Of a stretch of 16,972 nucleotides of DNA, positions 7,192 through 13,135 are shown one piece after another. Each line of letters starts with the position of its first letter. Within the stretch, counting starts at the first letter, position 1. The stretch comes from Candidatus Uhrbacteria bacterium. Lineage in GTDB: Bacteria; Patescibacteriota; Patescibacteriia; UBA9934; UBA11717. The DNA lies in contig JABIWD010000056.1 in the NCBI GenBank assembly GCA_018701105.1, positions 1 through 16,972 of the forward strand, given 5' to 3'. Below the pieces are notes generated by a model. That model was not told the origin of the DNA. It worked only from the letters and a program-made list of their open reading frames with translations, and did not search any database. The translations under genes and the position numbers were made by a program.

Positions 7192-7218
7192 AAAAACAGC
7201 AGACTAGCTGCTGTTTTT
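7192..7218 (-). terminator. Terminator of tRNA-Asp
   Basis: A perfect 11-bp stem (AAAAACAGCAG at 7192-7202 with CTGCTGTTTTT at 7208-7218) has a 5-nt loop. On the minus strand it begins 4 nt after the encoded CCA of the tRNA and ends in a T-run. Its symmetry makes it potentially bidirectional. Confidence 0.82.
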
Positions 7219-7221
7219 ACG

Positions 7222-7299
7222 TGGCGGACCGGACGGGATTCGAACCCGCGATCTCCTCCGTGACAGGGAGGCATGTTAACCGGGCTACACCACCGGTCC
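7222..7299 (-). tRNA. tRNA-Asp(GTC), CCA encoded
   Basis: The minus strand folds into a full cloverleaf. The acceptor stem GGACCGG (7293-7299) pairs with CCGGTCC (7226-7232). The D arm is GTGT/ACAT, the anticodon stem CCTCC/GGAGG encloses CTGTCAC with anticodon GTC (7262-7264), and the T arm is GCGGG-TTCGAAT-CCCGT. Discriminator G73, an aspartate identity base, and CCA are encoded at 7222-7225. A possible -10 (TATGAT, 7322-7327) lies 22 bp upstream. Confidence 0.96.
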
Positions 7300-7321
7300 G
7301 TCTTAATTTCGGGAGAATCGT

Positions 7322-7327
7322 ATCATA
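7322..7327 (-). promoter_or_regulatory. Possible -10 element of tRNA-Asp
   Basis: TATGAT on the minus strand lies 22 bp upstream of the tRNA 5' end, giving a leader of about 15 nt. The -35 region is weak, so this is tentative. Confidence 0.35.
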
Positions 7328-7381
7328 AGGGTGCAAATATGGCAATAGGGTGAGTGCGGAGAAGAAAGGGTGGTTTTCCCG

Positions 7382-7882
7382 CTATTTCATCTCGTTTTTG
7401 ATCTTATCTAGCAGTGGCCCGTCTTCAAGACGGGCTTTAAAGTTTCCATCTATGAAAGTATCCCATGTTGTATGATGCGGCCGTTTAATTTCCTTGATGT
7501 CGACTCCTTGCAGCTTAAACTCATTCACGAGGCTGGTGAGAGTTCCTCGAGCAGGGAACAGCTCGATGTGGTCAAAGCCGCTTTGCTGAGAGCCGTCTGG
7601 TTTCTGGTCGGATAGCTCGAGTATGTTGATGGTCCCGAGTTTAGTGTTGATATCGCGCGGCAGGCCGATGATGGAGATCCTGCGACCGGAAACGATAGAT
7701 TGAAAAATGAACTGACTGTCTGACTCGAATACGGCTCTCATAGACTCGTATTCAGCGGATGAGTCACATTTGAAGCATATATGGTCAGACACGGCTTTTA
7801 CGTCGTGCTGAGCAATCCACGAGTCATAGGATGTGATCCAGGGCTCGGCTTCGGAGAAAAATTGGTCGATTGACTGGATCAT
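7382..7882 (-). CDS. YecM-like protein of the VOC superfamily
   Basis: A soluble protein of about 166 residues. The segment DHICFKCDSSAEYESMRAVF, then the strand region VSGRRISIIGL, then GFDHIELFP follow the layout of E. coli YecM (DHISLRC ... INGRPICLFKL ... GWEHIEIVLP), a vicinal-oxygen-chelate-fold protein whose structure resembles metal-dependent isomerases and dioxygenases. Possible metal ligands are the histidine in DHI and the histidine and glutamate in DHIE. The reaction is unknown. The ATG at 7882 is preferred over the GTG at 7897, because a GGAG sits inside the latter's start region and 14 bp before the former. The gene is divergent from the kinase-like gene and shares a 3-bp-spaced double -10 region with it. 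Confidence 0.8.
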   Translation of the reverse strand: MIQSIDQFFSEAEPWITSYDSWIAQHDVKAVSDHICFKCDSSAEYESMRAVFESDSQFIFQSIVSGRRISIIGLPRDINTKLGTINILELSDQKPDGSQQSGFDHIELFPARGTLTSLVNEFKLQGVDIKEIKRPHHTTWDTFIDGNFKARLEDGPLLDKIKNEMK

Positions 7883-7905
7883 AGCTCTTGATTTCACTCC
7901 AGCAT

Positions 7906-7920
7906 ATCATAGTGTATAAT
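7906..7920. promoter_or_regulatory. Back-to-back -10 elements, divergent promoter
   Basis: TATGAT on the minus strand (7906-7911) serves the YecM-like gene and TATAAT on the plus strand (7915-7920) serves the kinase-like gene. Only 3 bp lie between them. The plus -10 ends 7 bp before the ATG at 7928, so that mRNA would be leaderless. Confidence 0.6.
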
Positions 7921-7927
7921 CAATCCA

Positions 7928-8539
7928 ATGAACACTTATCTTATTGGAGTTGCGGGCCCCTCAGGTGCCGGGAAATCGGTGTTTTGTCGCGCGGCGTTGG
8001 AACGTTACCCGTTTGCATCTCGGCTAAAGTTTGATGATTTTTTTCGTGATGAGGCGGATGTGCAGAAACATCCGAATGGTCATGCATTTTGGGATGATCC
8101 TCAGAGCATAAAGTGGGACTGGCTCGCGCGAGCTCTTGCTGACCTGAGCGCAGGGAAGTCTACAGAGATTCCTGACTATTCGCGTAAGGAGAATAAGATG
8201 GTGGGGACTAAGATCGTCCATCCGGCTCCTGTGATACTCGTTGATGGCTATCAGATACTTTGTGACGAGCGCGTGCGTGAGCACTTGAACATGTCTTTGT
8301 TCTTTGAGATTGAGGAGTCGCTTCAGGTGTCCAGACGAATCCAGCGTCAGCCCGATGTCGACAAGGACTACTTGTATCAAGTCATGTTGCCTGCGTACGA
8401 GGCTTTCTTGGCTCCAACGAAGCGATTTGCACACCATGTAATAGACTCGGCCCAAACTCCCGCTGCCGTTCAGGCGCAGGCCTACGAGGTACTGGATCCA
8501 GAGTTCGAGCGTCTTGGTTTATTGGCTAATAAAGGATAA
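7928..8539 (+). CDS. Uridine-kinase-like P-loop kinase
   Basis: A cytoplasmic kinase of 203 residues in the uridine kinase / phosphoribulokinase group of P-loop proteins. The Walker A motif GPSGAGKS occupies residues 10-17. The substrate segment LKFDDFFRD and then GHAFWDDPQSIKWDWLARAL correspond to the DDFY ... FDHPDAFD region of uridine kinases, followed by PDYSRKEN and the Walker B-like strand VILVDGY. A basic lid RRIQRQPDVDKDY follows. The natural substrate could be uridine/cytidine or another small hydroxyl compound such as nicotinamide riboside; sequence alone does not settle this. The ATG at 7928 has no Shine-Dalgarno and lies 7 bp after TATAAT, which points to leaderless translation. 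Confidence 0.88.
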   Translation: MNTYLIGVAGPSGAGKSVFCRAALERYPFASRLKFDDFFRDEADVQKHPNGHAFWDDPQSIKWDWLARALADLSAGKSTEIPDYSRKENKMVGTKIVHPAPVILVDGYQILCDERVREHLNMSLFFEIEESLQVSRRIQRQPDVDKDYLYQVMLPAYEAFLAPTKRFAHHVIDSAQTPAAVQAQAYEVLDPEFERLGLLANKG

Positions 8540-8550
8540 GATAACCAGTA

Positions 8551-8640
8551 GTCATCCTGAGGAGGAACGACGTGAGGATCTCATGATGTCAGGAACTTCC
8601 TCTAGAACAATGAGATTCTGACGCTCCCGCTCAGAATGAC
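8551..8640. repeat. Inverted-repeat element of the CATTCTGAG type
   Basis: The left arm GTCATCCTGAGGAGG... GGATCTCAT (8551-8584) and the right arm ATGAGATTCTGACG...CTCAGAATGAC (about 8609-8640) are inverted copies of a GTCATTCTGAGCG...GAATCTC consensus, with scattered mismatches. Repeats of this wording are familiar from intergenic regions of diverse environmental bacteria. The element fills most of the space between the kinase-like gene and the DUF389 gene and could act as a transcript-end structure. Confidence 0.72.
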
Positions 8641-8656
8641 GGTAAAAGTTAATTGA

Positions 8657-8665
8657 TGATATAGA
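8657..8665 (+). promoter_or_regulatory. Extended -10 promoter of the DUF389 gene
   Basis: TG-A-TATAGA lies at 8657-8665. It ends 2 bp before the ATG at 8668, which therefore cannot be the start if this promoter is used; the ATG at 8689 would have a leader of about 16 nt. Confidence 0.45.
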
Positions 8666-8688
8666 ATATGCTCCCGATTTTTTCGAGA

Positions 8689-9354
8689 ATGACAACTGTT
8701 GAGCCGACCAAGGTAGAGAAGAGAGATGCGGTAATGCGTTTGATCGATGACAGCTCGCCAACTGGAGGTTTTTATTTGATGTTGTTGTGCGCGACTGTGA
8801 TTGTGTCTGTTGGGTTGATGATAGGGAACGCCACTATCGTTATTGGAGGAATGCTCGTGTCTCCGTTGCTTGCGCCGTTCTTGAGTCTTGGACTTGGTAT
8901 GGCGATGGGGGATAAGCGTGTGATTGTAAGGTCGCTGTGGATTGTGGGACTGACCTCGGCATTCGTATTCTTAGTTACATTGTTTATTTCAGTGTTTGTA
9001 CCGTTTGATAGCGTGAATATAGAGATTTTGAGCCGAATCAAGCCATCTCTAGCATACTTGGTAATCGCGTTGTTCGCCGGTATCGCTGCAACGTTTTCAT
9101 ATATTAAGCCGAAGTTGAGCGTGATACTGCCAGGAGTTGCCATTGCTATTGCTGTTTTGCCGCCGTTGTCCGTGAGCGCGTTGGGTGTGAAGATGTTGGA
9201 TAGCGATATCGTGTTCGGAGCATTGTCGTTGTATGTGGTAAACATGCTCGGCATTGTATTAGCGAGTGTGGTGGTATTTGCACTGTTTGGGTTTTATCCG
9301 TTACGAGGAAAAGCAGAGGGCGAGGTTAAGAGGGAAGAGATGGTTAGCTCGTAG
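8689..9354 (+). CDS. DUF389 family integral membrane protein
   Basis: A membrane protein of 221 residues (228 if started at 8668) with about six transmembrane helices. The segments GNATIVIGGMLVSPLLAPFLSLGLGMAMGD and LPGVAIAIAVLPPLSVSALGV are hallmarks of the DUF389 family, whose function is unknown. Residues between the first and second conserved blocks include RSLWIVGL, also typical. The C-terminus is a short charged cytoplasmic tail (RGKAEGEVKREE). This protein is shorter than many DUF389 members, which carry an N-terminal soluble domain; here the membrane core begins within about 20 residues. The start at 8689 is chosen from the promoter position. Confidence 0.88.
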   Translation: MTTVEPTKVEKRDAVMRLIDDSSPTGGFYLMLLCATVIVSVGLMIGNATIVIGGMLVSPLLAPFLSLGLGMAMGDKRVIVRSLWIVGLTSAFVFLVTLFISVFVPFDSVNIEILSRIKPSLAYLVIALFAGIAATFSYIKPKLSVILPGVAIAIAVLPPLSVSALGVKMLDSDIVFGALSLYVVNMLGIVLASVVVFALFGFYPLRGKAEGEVKREEMVSS

Positions 9355-9394
9355 GGACGCCCTTCTGCGCGTCCGCGCCAGCAATTTTTCAGAT

Positions 9395-9438
9395 AAAAAA
9401 ACGACCCCCGGAACCACAGCTGTGGCCCGGGGGCGTCG
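9395..9438 (-). terminator. Terminator of the acidic-repeat membrane protein gene
   Basis: A long GC-rich interrupted palindrome (9402-9411 pairs with 9428-9438 region, with CCACAGCTGTGG at its apex) runs on the minus strand into seven T residues (9395-9401). Confidence 0.82.
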
Positions 9439-9466
9439 TCGTTTCGGCTGAGACTGGCTCAGCTGC

Positions 9467-10105
9467 CTAGGACCCCGCGGTGGGGTCGAAGGTGGGCGTA
9501 TCGACCCGCTCGCACGTCAGCGGGATCGGGGTGCCGCTTTCGTTGCGCCACCAGCAGTAGGTGTGCGCGCCGCGGGGCCGCAGGCACTGTGCCAGCCGGT
9601 CCCGCCGGGCGTGGGGCGAGGTGTCCACGATCACGCAGTGATCGGGGTCGACGTCGACGTAGAACGAGTCGTCCTCCGCCGAGTCGTCGTCGTCCGCCGC
9701 GGCGATGACGGGGCCCGGGTTCGACGGGATCAGCATGCTGATGGCCCAGAAGCCGACGAGCAGGGTCAGCACGATCAGGCCCACGGGCAGGATCCAGCTC
9801 TTCTTGGGCTCGTCGTCGTCCGTGTCCGTGTCGTCGGGGTTGCCGCCGCCGTCGTCGTCGGGGTTGCCGCCGCCGGGGTTGGCGAGGGCGTCCGCGTCGT
9901 CGTCGATCTCGTCGTCGTCGATCTCGTCGTCGTCGATCTCTTCGTCGTCGATCTCGTCGTCGTCGATCTCTTCGGTGTTGCCGCCGCCGTTGCCGGCGTT
10001 GGCTTCGTCCAGGATCGTGGCCGCGTCCTCGTCCACTTCGTCCGGGTTCACCGGAAGCGCGTCAGGGTCCGTGGTCTCGATCGGGTCGTCGGTCTCGTTG
10101 CTCAT
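9467..10105 (-). CDS. Acidic-repeat single-pass membrane protein, unknown function
   Basis: A 212-residue protein from the ATG at 10105, which has GAGGAG 5 nt upstream. I do not recognise a family. Residues 1-100 are intrinsically disordered and very acidic, with five EIDDD-type pentapeptides (about 47-70) and two GGGNPDD units. KKSW then leads into one membrane helix (about 104-125). The basic residues before the helix suggest N-in, C-out topology. The outer part (about 85 residues) has four cysteines (157, 174, 184, 198) that could form two disulfides, and a DDDDSAEDD stretch. Base composition is far above the window average (41 of 60 G/C at 9481-9540) and codons end in C or G. It has its own consensus promoter and terminator. 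Transfer from a high-GC donor is possible; strings such as DDDDSAEDD are common in Myxococcota-type secreted proteins, which is only suggestive. Confidence 0.78.
   Translation of the reverse strand: MSNETDDPIETTDPDALPVNPDEVDEDAATILDEANAGNGGGNTEEIDDDEIDDEEIDDDEIDDDEIDDDADALANPGGGNPDDDGGGNPDDTDTDDDEPKKSWILPVGLIVLTLLVGFWAISMLIPSNPGPVIAAADDDDSAEDDSFYVDVDPDHCVIVDTSPHARRDRLAQCLRPRGAHTYCWWRNESGTPIPLTCERVDTPTFDPTAGS
9896..9970. repeat. Five tandem 15-bp repeats coding EIDDD
   Basis: Five head-to-tail copies of (G/T)TCGTCGTCGATCTC lie at 9896-9910, 9911-9925, 9926-9940, 9941-9955 and 9956-9970. Copies differ only at the first base. Being in frame, copy changes would lengthen or shorten the acidic stretch without breaking the gene. 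Confidence 0.9.
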
Positions 10106-10185
10106 GTCATCTCCTCGTTGAGCCCTGTGGCTCGGGTGGTCGTGGGGCACCGAAATGCTAGGATTCAGCTTTCTCGGATCATCGC

Positions 10186-10214
10186 TTTATACCAAAAATT
10201 TAGGGATTTGTCAA
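10186..10214 (-). promoter_or_regulatory. Near-consensus sigma-70 type promoter
   Basis: On the minus strand TTGACA (10209-10214) is followed after exactly 17 bp by TATAAA (10186-10191). It drives the acidic-repeat gene with a leader of about 75 nt. It is the best promoter match in the window. Confidence 0.85.
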
Positions 10215-10242
10215 GTCTTGGGCCAGTTTTAGCCAAATTATA

Positions 10243-10274
10243 CAAAAATACCGGTGGAACGAGCGTTCCACCGG
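10243..10274 (-). terminator. Terminator of the coiled-coil membrane protein gene
   Basis: CCGGTGGAACG (10251-10261) and CGTTCCACCGG (10264-10274) form a perfect 11-bp stem. On the minus strand it is followed by TATTTTTG (10243-10250). It lies 8 bp after the stop codon. Confidence 0.85.
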
Positions 10275-10281
10275 TAAGGTC

Positions 10282-11244
10282 TCATCTGCCTCTCAGCCTG
10301 CCTGCCAGCCGCGCTTGGCGCTGCCGAACCAGTCGCTGAGCGTAGCTGCCGTAGACGACCTCTGTGTCGTCTTCCGGAGCCTCGACGCTCGTCTGCGTGT
10401 CATCGGACACGCGTCGCGTCGCTGGCTCCGGATCTGGCACGGCCGTGTTGGCCGCGACCCTCGAGTCAGCTCGAGCATCCTCTGCAGCCTCACGAGCAAC
10501 CGCGAGCTCCGCGCTCATGGCCTCGAGCTCGCTCTTGGCGGCCTCGAGCTCCGATTCGGCTGCGTCCACCTTGCCGTCGAGACGACTGATGATCGTCCCG
10601 TCGAAGGTGTGCGCTCCCCTGAGCCGAGCTTCTTGCTCTTCCAGCTCGGAGATGCGCGCATTCAGGCGCGCCGTGTCCGTGCCCTGGTAGTCGGCCTGGA
10701 GCTCGGAGTACTTGGTCTCCAGCTCCGCGTAGTCCGACTCCAGCATGCTCTTCATGCTGAAGTAGAGCGTGCCCATGAGGATTACTCCCAGGAGCGATGC
10801 GACCACGATGATCCATCCCGGACCACCGTCGGCTGCCTCGTTGATCACGCCCGGCTCGTCCAGGTCGTCGTCATCGTGCACGACTTCGTTGTGCAACGTA
10901 GCGTCGAGGTCTTCGCCGCGCTCGTAGTCCTCACCGCGAGCGATGAACTCTTCGAGCATGTCGTCCGTGTCGCGCACTGGCGGCTCGGATCCATCTTCCT
11001 CGACCGTTCCGGTTGCTGCCGGAGAGTCGTCGATGACCACCGCCATCGCAACCCCTGACCCCTCCGAGTCGTCTTCTTCGCCACCCAGAGTGGCCGGGAC
11101 CGCTCGCGGCGGCAGGAAGCCGTCACCAACTTCCGACACCGGGAACCTGTCTGGAAAGTGTTCACCCTTGTTGGGGCCGTCATCTGCCATCTTGATCTGT
11201 CCGGCCTCGGGCGGGTCGAGCTCTTTCTCTTGCTCTTTGGTCAT
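10282..11244 (-). CDS. Acidic single-pass membrane protein with coiled coil
   Basis: A 320-residue protein from the ATG at 11244, preceded by GAGGAG and the promoter at 11298-11326. I do not recognise it. Residues 1-140 are acidic and probably disordered (EEDDSEG, VVHDDDDLDEPG). One membrane helix spans about 144-163 (WIIVVASLLGVILMGTLYF). Then comes a coiled coil of about 100 residues (SDYAELETKYSEL ... ARISELEEQEARL ... AESELEAAKSELEAM). The C-terminus is basic (RLVRQRQARLAGRLRGR). The plan, acidic tail, single helix and outer or inner stalk, resembles the downstream gene, with which it shares high G+C (39 of 60 at 10621-10680), the same Shine-Dalgarno and strand. Each has its own promoter and terminator, so they are neighbours rather than an operon. 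A frame is also open upstream to 11307, but without a ribosome site. Confidence 0.78.
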   Translation of the reverse strand: MTKEQEKELDPPEAGQIKMADDGPNKGEHFPDRFPVSEVGDGFLPPRAVPATLGGEEDDSEGSGVAMAVVIDDSPAATGTVEEDGSEPPVRDTDDMLEEFIARGEDYERGEDLDATLHNEVVHDDDDLDEPGVINEAADGGPGWIIVVASLLGVILMGTLYFSMKSMLESDYAELETKYSELQADYQGTDTARLNARISELEEQEARLRGAHTFDGTIISRLDGKVDAAESELEAAKSELEAMSAELAVAREAAEDARADSRVAANTAVPDPEPATRRVSDDTQTSVEAPEDDTEVVYGSYAQRLVRQRQARLAGRLRGR

Positions 11245-11297
11245 GTCTCCTCCTCGTGCAATTTCCGCACGCACCACAAAACGCGGTACGACATAAG

Positions 11298-11326
11298 TAT
11301 ATAACATTAATATTCGATTTGATCAA
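11298..11326 (-). promoter_or_regulatory. Promoter of the coiled-coil membrane protein gene
   Basis: On the minus strand TTGATC (11321-11326) precedes TATATA (11298-11303) by exactly 17 bp, and TGT before the -10 adds an extended element. The leader is about 50 nt. Confidence 0.7.
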
Positions 11327-11336
11327 CCCCTAAATC

Positions 11337-11374
11337 AAAAACGACCCAGCCTTTCGCGAAAGGCGGGGTCGTTT
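11337..11374. terminator. Terminator of infC-rpmI-rplT, possibly bidirectional
   Basis: AAAACGACCC...GCCTTTCG pairs with CGAAAGGC...GGGTCGTTTT, with one mismatched position. The minus-strand T-run follows the rplT stop by a few bases. A-runs on the other side make it potentially bidirectional. Confidence 0.85.
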
Positions 11375-11377
11375 TGA

Positions 11378-11722
11378 TTATTTTACAGTTTCAACGACCT
11401 TCTTGAATACTTCAGGCTTGTGCTCTGCAAGGAAGGCGAGGGACTTTCGGTCCAACTCGACGTTCTTACCCTTGAGCGCATTGATGAAACGGCTGTAGCT
11501 CATTCCCAATGGGCGAACTGCGGCGTTTATCTTCAATGTCCAAAGTCTTCGGAAATCACGCTTTTTAGCGCGACGGTCTCGATAAGCGTACTGACCAGCT
11601 TTTAGGGCTGCGGGTCGAGCAAGACGGATCTTGCTTTTTCGTCCCCATTTGAACCCTTTAGTCTTTGAAAGCAGGTTTTTTCGACGCTTAACATGCTGTT
11701 TTCCTCGTGTAACTCTTGGCAT
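11378..11722 (-). CDS. rplT: 50S ribosomal protein L20
   Basis: L20 binds 23S rRNA early in large-subunit assembly. The 114-residue product has the usual length and conserved segments MPRVTRGKQHVKRRK, KGFKWGRKSKIRLARPA, AYRDRRAKKRDFRRLW and the C-terminal globular part SYSRFINALKGKNVELDRKSLAFLAEH. It is the last gene of infC-rpmI-rplT, the classic order. Its ATG is one base after the rpmI stop (TAA-T-ATG), which suggests translational coupling, as in other bacteria. In several bacteria L20 represses its own operon by binding the leader or intergenic RNA; no such site is proven here. Confidence 0.98.
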   Translation of the reverse strand: MPRVTRGKQHVKRRKNLLSKTKGFKWGRKSKIRLARPAALKAGQYAYRDRRAKKRDFRRLWTLKINAAVRPLGMSYSRFINALKGKNVELDRKSLAFLAEHKPEVFKKVVETVK

Positions 11723-11723
11723 A

Positions 11724-11924
11724 TTATAGTCCTTGGTATGGCAATCCGGCCTTCAAAGCACTCTTGTGCACTGAAGAAAGCTTCAAATCACGACGTTTTC
11801 GACGTGTCTGATTCCCGGTTGCTCTTGCGTTAAAGTGGCCCTGTCCCTCTCGTCGTTTCATCACCTTTTTGTTGCGGGTGATCTTGAAACGCTTAGCGAT
11901 GGCCTTTGTTGTCTTCAGTTTCAT
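11724..11924 (-). CDS. rpmI: 50S ribosomal protein L35
   Basis: L35 is a small basic large-subunit protein. The 66-residue product matches the family throughout: MKLKTTKAIAKRFKITRNKKV, the middle AR-TGNQTRRKRR and the C-terminal LKSALP-type motif (HKSALKAGLPYQGL). It lies 12 bp after infC and one base before rplT. AGGA stands about 10 nt before the start. The gene is intact. Confidence 0.97.
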   Translation of the reverse strand: MKLKTTKAIAKRFKITRNKKVMKRREGQGHFNARATGNQTRRKRRDLKLSSVHKSALKAGLPYQGL

Positions 11925-11936
11925 AATGGGCCAATC

Positions 11937-12500
11937 CTACTTCATTCCTATCACCATTGTCAAGCGTGCCCCTTGCCTTGTGAAGGCCTGTTCGATATTT
12001 ACCTCGATTTCATGGACTTCCTTCAAAATCTTGATAAATTCCTCCATAACCTCTCGTCCTCGCTCAGCATGAGCTTTTTCACGCCCTCGAAGCACAATTT
12101 CTAGCTTAACCTTGTCTCCACGCTTGAAAAACTCGAGCGCTCGCTTCATACGAACATCTCGATCGTGCTCTCCAATACGGGCAGAAAGCCGGATTGACTT
12201 GGTTTCGGTTTGCTTGCTCTGAGCCTTCTGCTTTCGAGCTTGCTTTTCTTTCTGATACTTAAACTGACCAAAGTCCATAAGCTTCACAACCGGAGGCTTG
12301 GCTTTTGGTGAAACCATCACGAGATCAACCTCTCTTTCGTTTGCGAGCTTGAGAGCCGCTTCTTTCTTCATCTCGCCGATTCTCTCACCGGTGTCTGTAA
12401 TAACATAAACATCCTCAGATGTAATCTGTTCGTTTGCCTGAAAAACAGGACCTTGTGCTTTAGCTTGTTGTCCGCGTCGGCGGCGTCTATGAATTCGCAT
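11937..12500 (-). CDS. infC: Translation initiation factor IF-3
   Basis: IF-3 binds the 30S subunit, prevents early 50S joining and checks the start codon and initiator tRNA. The N-terminal domain contains FQANEQITSEDVYVITDTGERIG and VDLVMVSPKAKPPVVKLMDFGQFKYQKEKQ; the C-terminal domain contains IRLSARIGEHDRDVRMKRALEFFKRGDKVK and VLRGREKAH. The ATG at 12500 (MRIHRRRRRG, 187 residues) is chosen because IF-3 proteins of candidate-phylum bacteria commonly begin so; the frame is open to an ATG at 12539. Neither has a clear Shine-Dalgarno. A leader with three hairpins lies upstream (12541-12690) and could be regulatory. The gene heads infC-rpmI-rplT. Confidence 0.95.
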   Translation of the reverse strand: MRIHRRRRRGQQAKAQGPVFQANEQITSEDVYVITDTGERIGEMKKEAALKLANEREVDLVMVSPKAKPPVVKLMDFGQFKYQKEKQARKQKAQSKQTETKSIRLSARIGEHDRDVRMKRALEFFKRGDKVKLEIVLRGREKAHAERGREVMEEFIKILKEVHEIEVNIEQAFTRQGARLTMVIGMK

Positions 12501-12540
12501 TGCTGAATGATTCTGATTAGTACTTAAATCAGGTTTCATG

Positions 12541-12690
12541 TTTTAGGATACGGATGTTTAGCGTAGTCACTAAACCTCAATAACCTAAAATTTGTAACCC
12601 ATTTTTCGTGAAAGCCTCTGTTGATAGGGCTTGCCATTCGAAGCTCTATGGCGGGTCCTTCTTCGCACAAGGCTACGAAGGACATTCTTC
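12541..12690 (-). promoter_or_regulatory. Structured region upstream of infC
   Basis: Three hairpins follow each other on the minus strand between tmRNA and infC: GTCCTTC/GAAGGAC (12655-12683), GCCAT/ATGGC (12633-12652), and a two-tier structure with GTTTAG/CTAAAC nested in TTTTAGG/CCTAAAA (about 12541-12592) just before the upstream infC start. This could be an IF-3 or L20 autoregulatory leader, or intergenic repeat material. No T-run follows any of them, so a terminator role is unlikely. I found no clear promoter. Confidence 0.4.
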
Positions 12691-12722
12691 GTTCATCAAC
12701 TTATGAGTAGTGATGCGAAGAA

Positions 12723-13110
12723 TGGTGGAGACGGTGGGAGTCGAACCCACGTCCGATATGGGAGTCAATGAAGCGTGTACAAGCATAGTCTGACTTGATT
12801 ACACTTATCGATAAAGGCCAGACATAAATACGATAAGCGGTTCACCCGTCAAACACGACGTCCTGCCACGGGTGCAGACAGAGGTCGTCCCTTATGAAGT
12901 TACACCAAGATGATCGTATAAGGAGTCAGATCATTTGATGAGCGGTCGCGCTTAGGCGAGTGCTAATGCAGGTGTAGGAATGCTGAAAGCATTCTTAACC
13001 TTTGTGAAAATGTTTGCAGTTGTTCACTGCATCGAAGTGTTTACGAGGTTACGATGCATCCTCGGCTTGCGCAGGCAAAGAATCGTCATACGTCGATACC
13101 TGGCGTCCCC
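12723..13110 (-). ncRNA. ssrA: tmRNA (SsrA), 388 nt
   Basis: tmRNA rescues ribosomes stalled on broken mRNA and tags the nascent protein for degradation. The 5' end GGGGACG (13104-13110) pairs with CGTCTCC near the 3' end, leaving discriminator A and encoded CCA (12723-12725). The 5' part has the typical AUCGACG D-loop-like segment and the 3' part has a T arm GTGGG-TTCGACT-CCCAC. The tag reading frame resumes at GCA (13015-13017) and ends at TAA (12952-12954), encoding 21 residues that begin ANIFTKVKNA and end PTPALALA. That is roughly twice the length of the E. coli tag. Between the tag and 3' end lie paired segments expected of pseudoknots. The gene is adjacent to smpB, its protein partner. 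Confidence 0.95.
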
Positions 13111-13135
13111 TTGTTCTAGCAAAATCGCTGGGAGT

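Noticed and set aside
7050..7225. CRISPR array
   Set aside because: The repeated parts are short and diverged, the intervening parts also resemble each other between units, and no cas gene is in the window.
7018..7300. Plasmid- or phage-type attachment site at tRNA-Asp
   Set aside because: There is an 11-bp inverted match to the tRNA end, but no integrase gene and no direct repeat of the tRNA 3' part.
9355..9388. Terminator for the DUF389 gene
   Set aside because: GGACGC/GCGTCC can pair, but the T-run starts 9 bp after the stem, so it is too weak to annotate.
9563..10339. Long plus-strand reading frame opposite the acidic-repeat gene
   Set aside because: It is a GC-rich shadow: its product is low-complexity valine/arginine, it lacks a ribosome site, and the minus frame has promoter, ribosome site, membrane helix and terminator.
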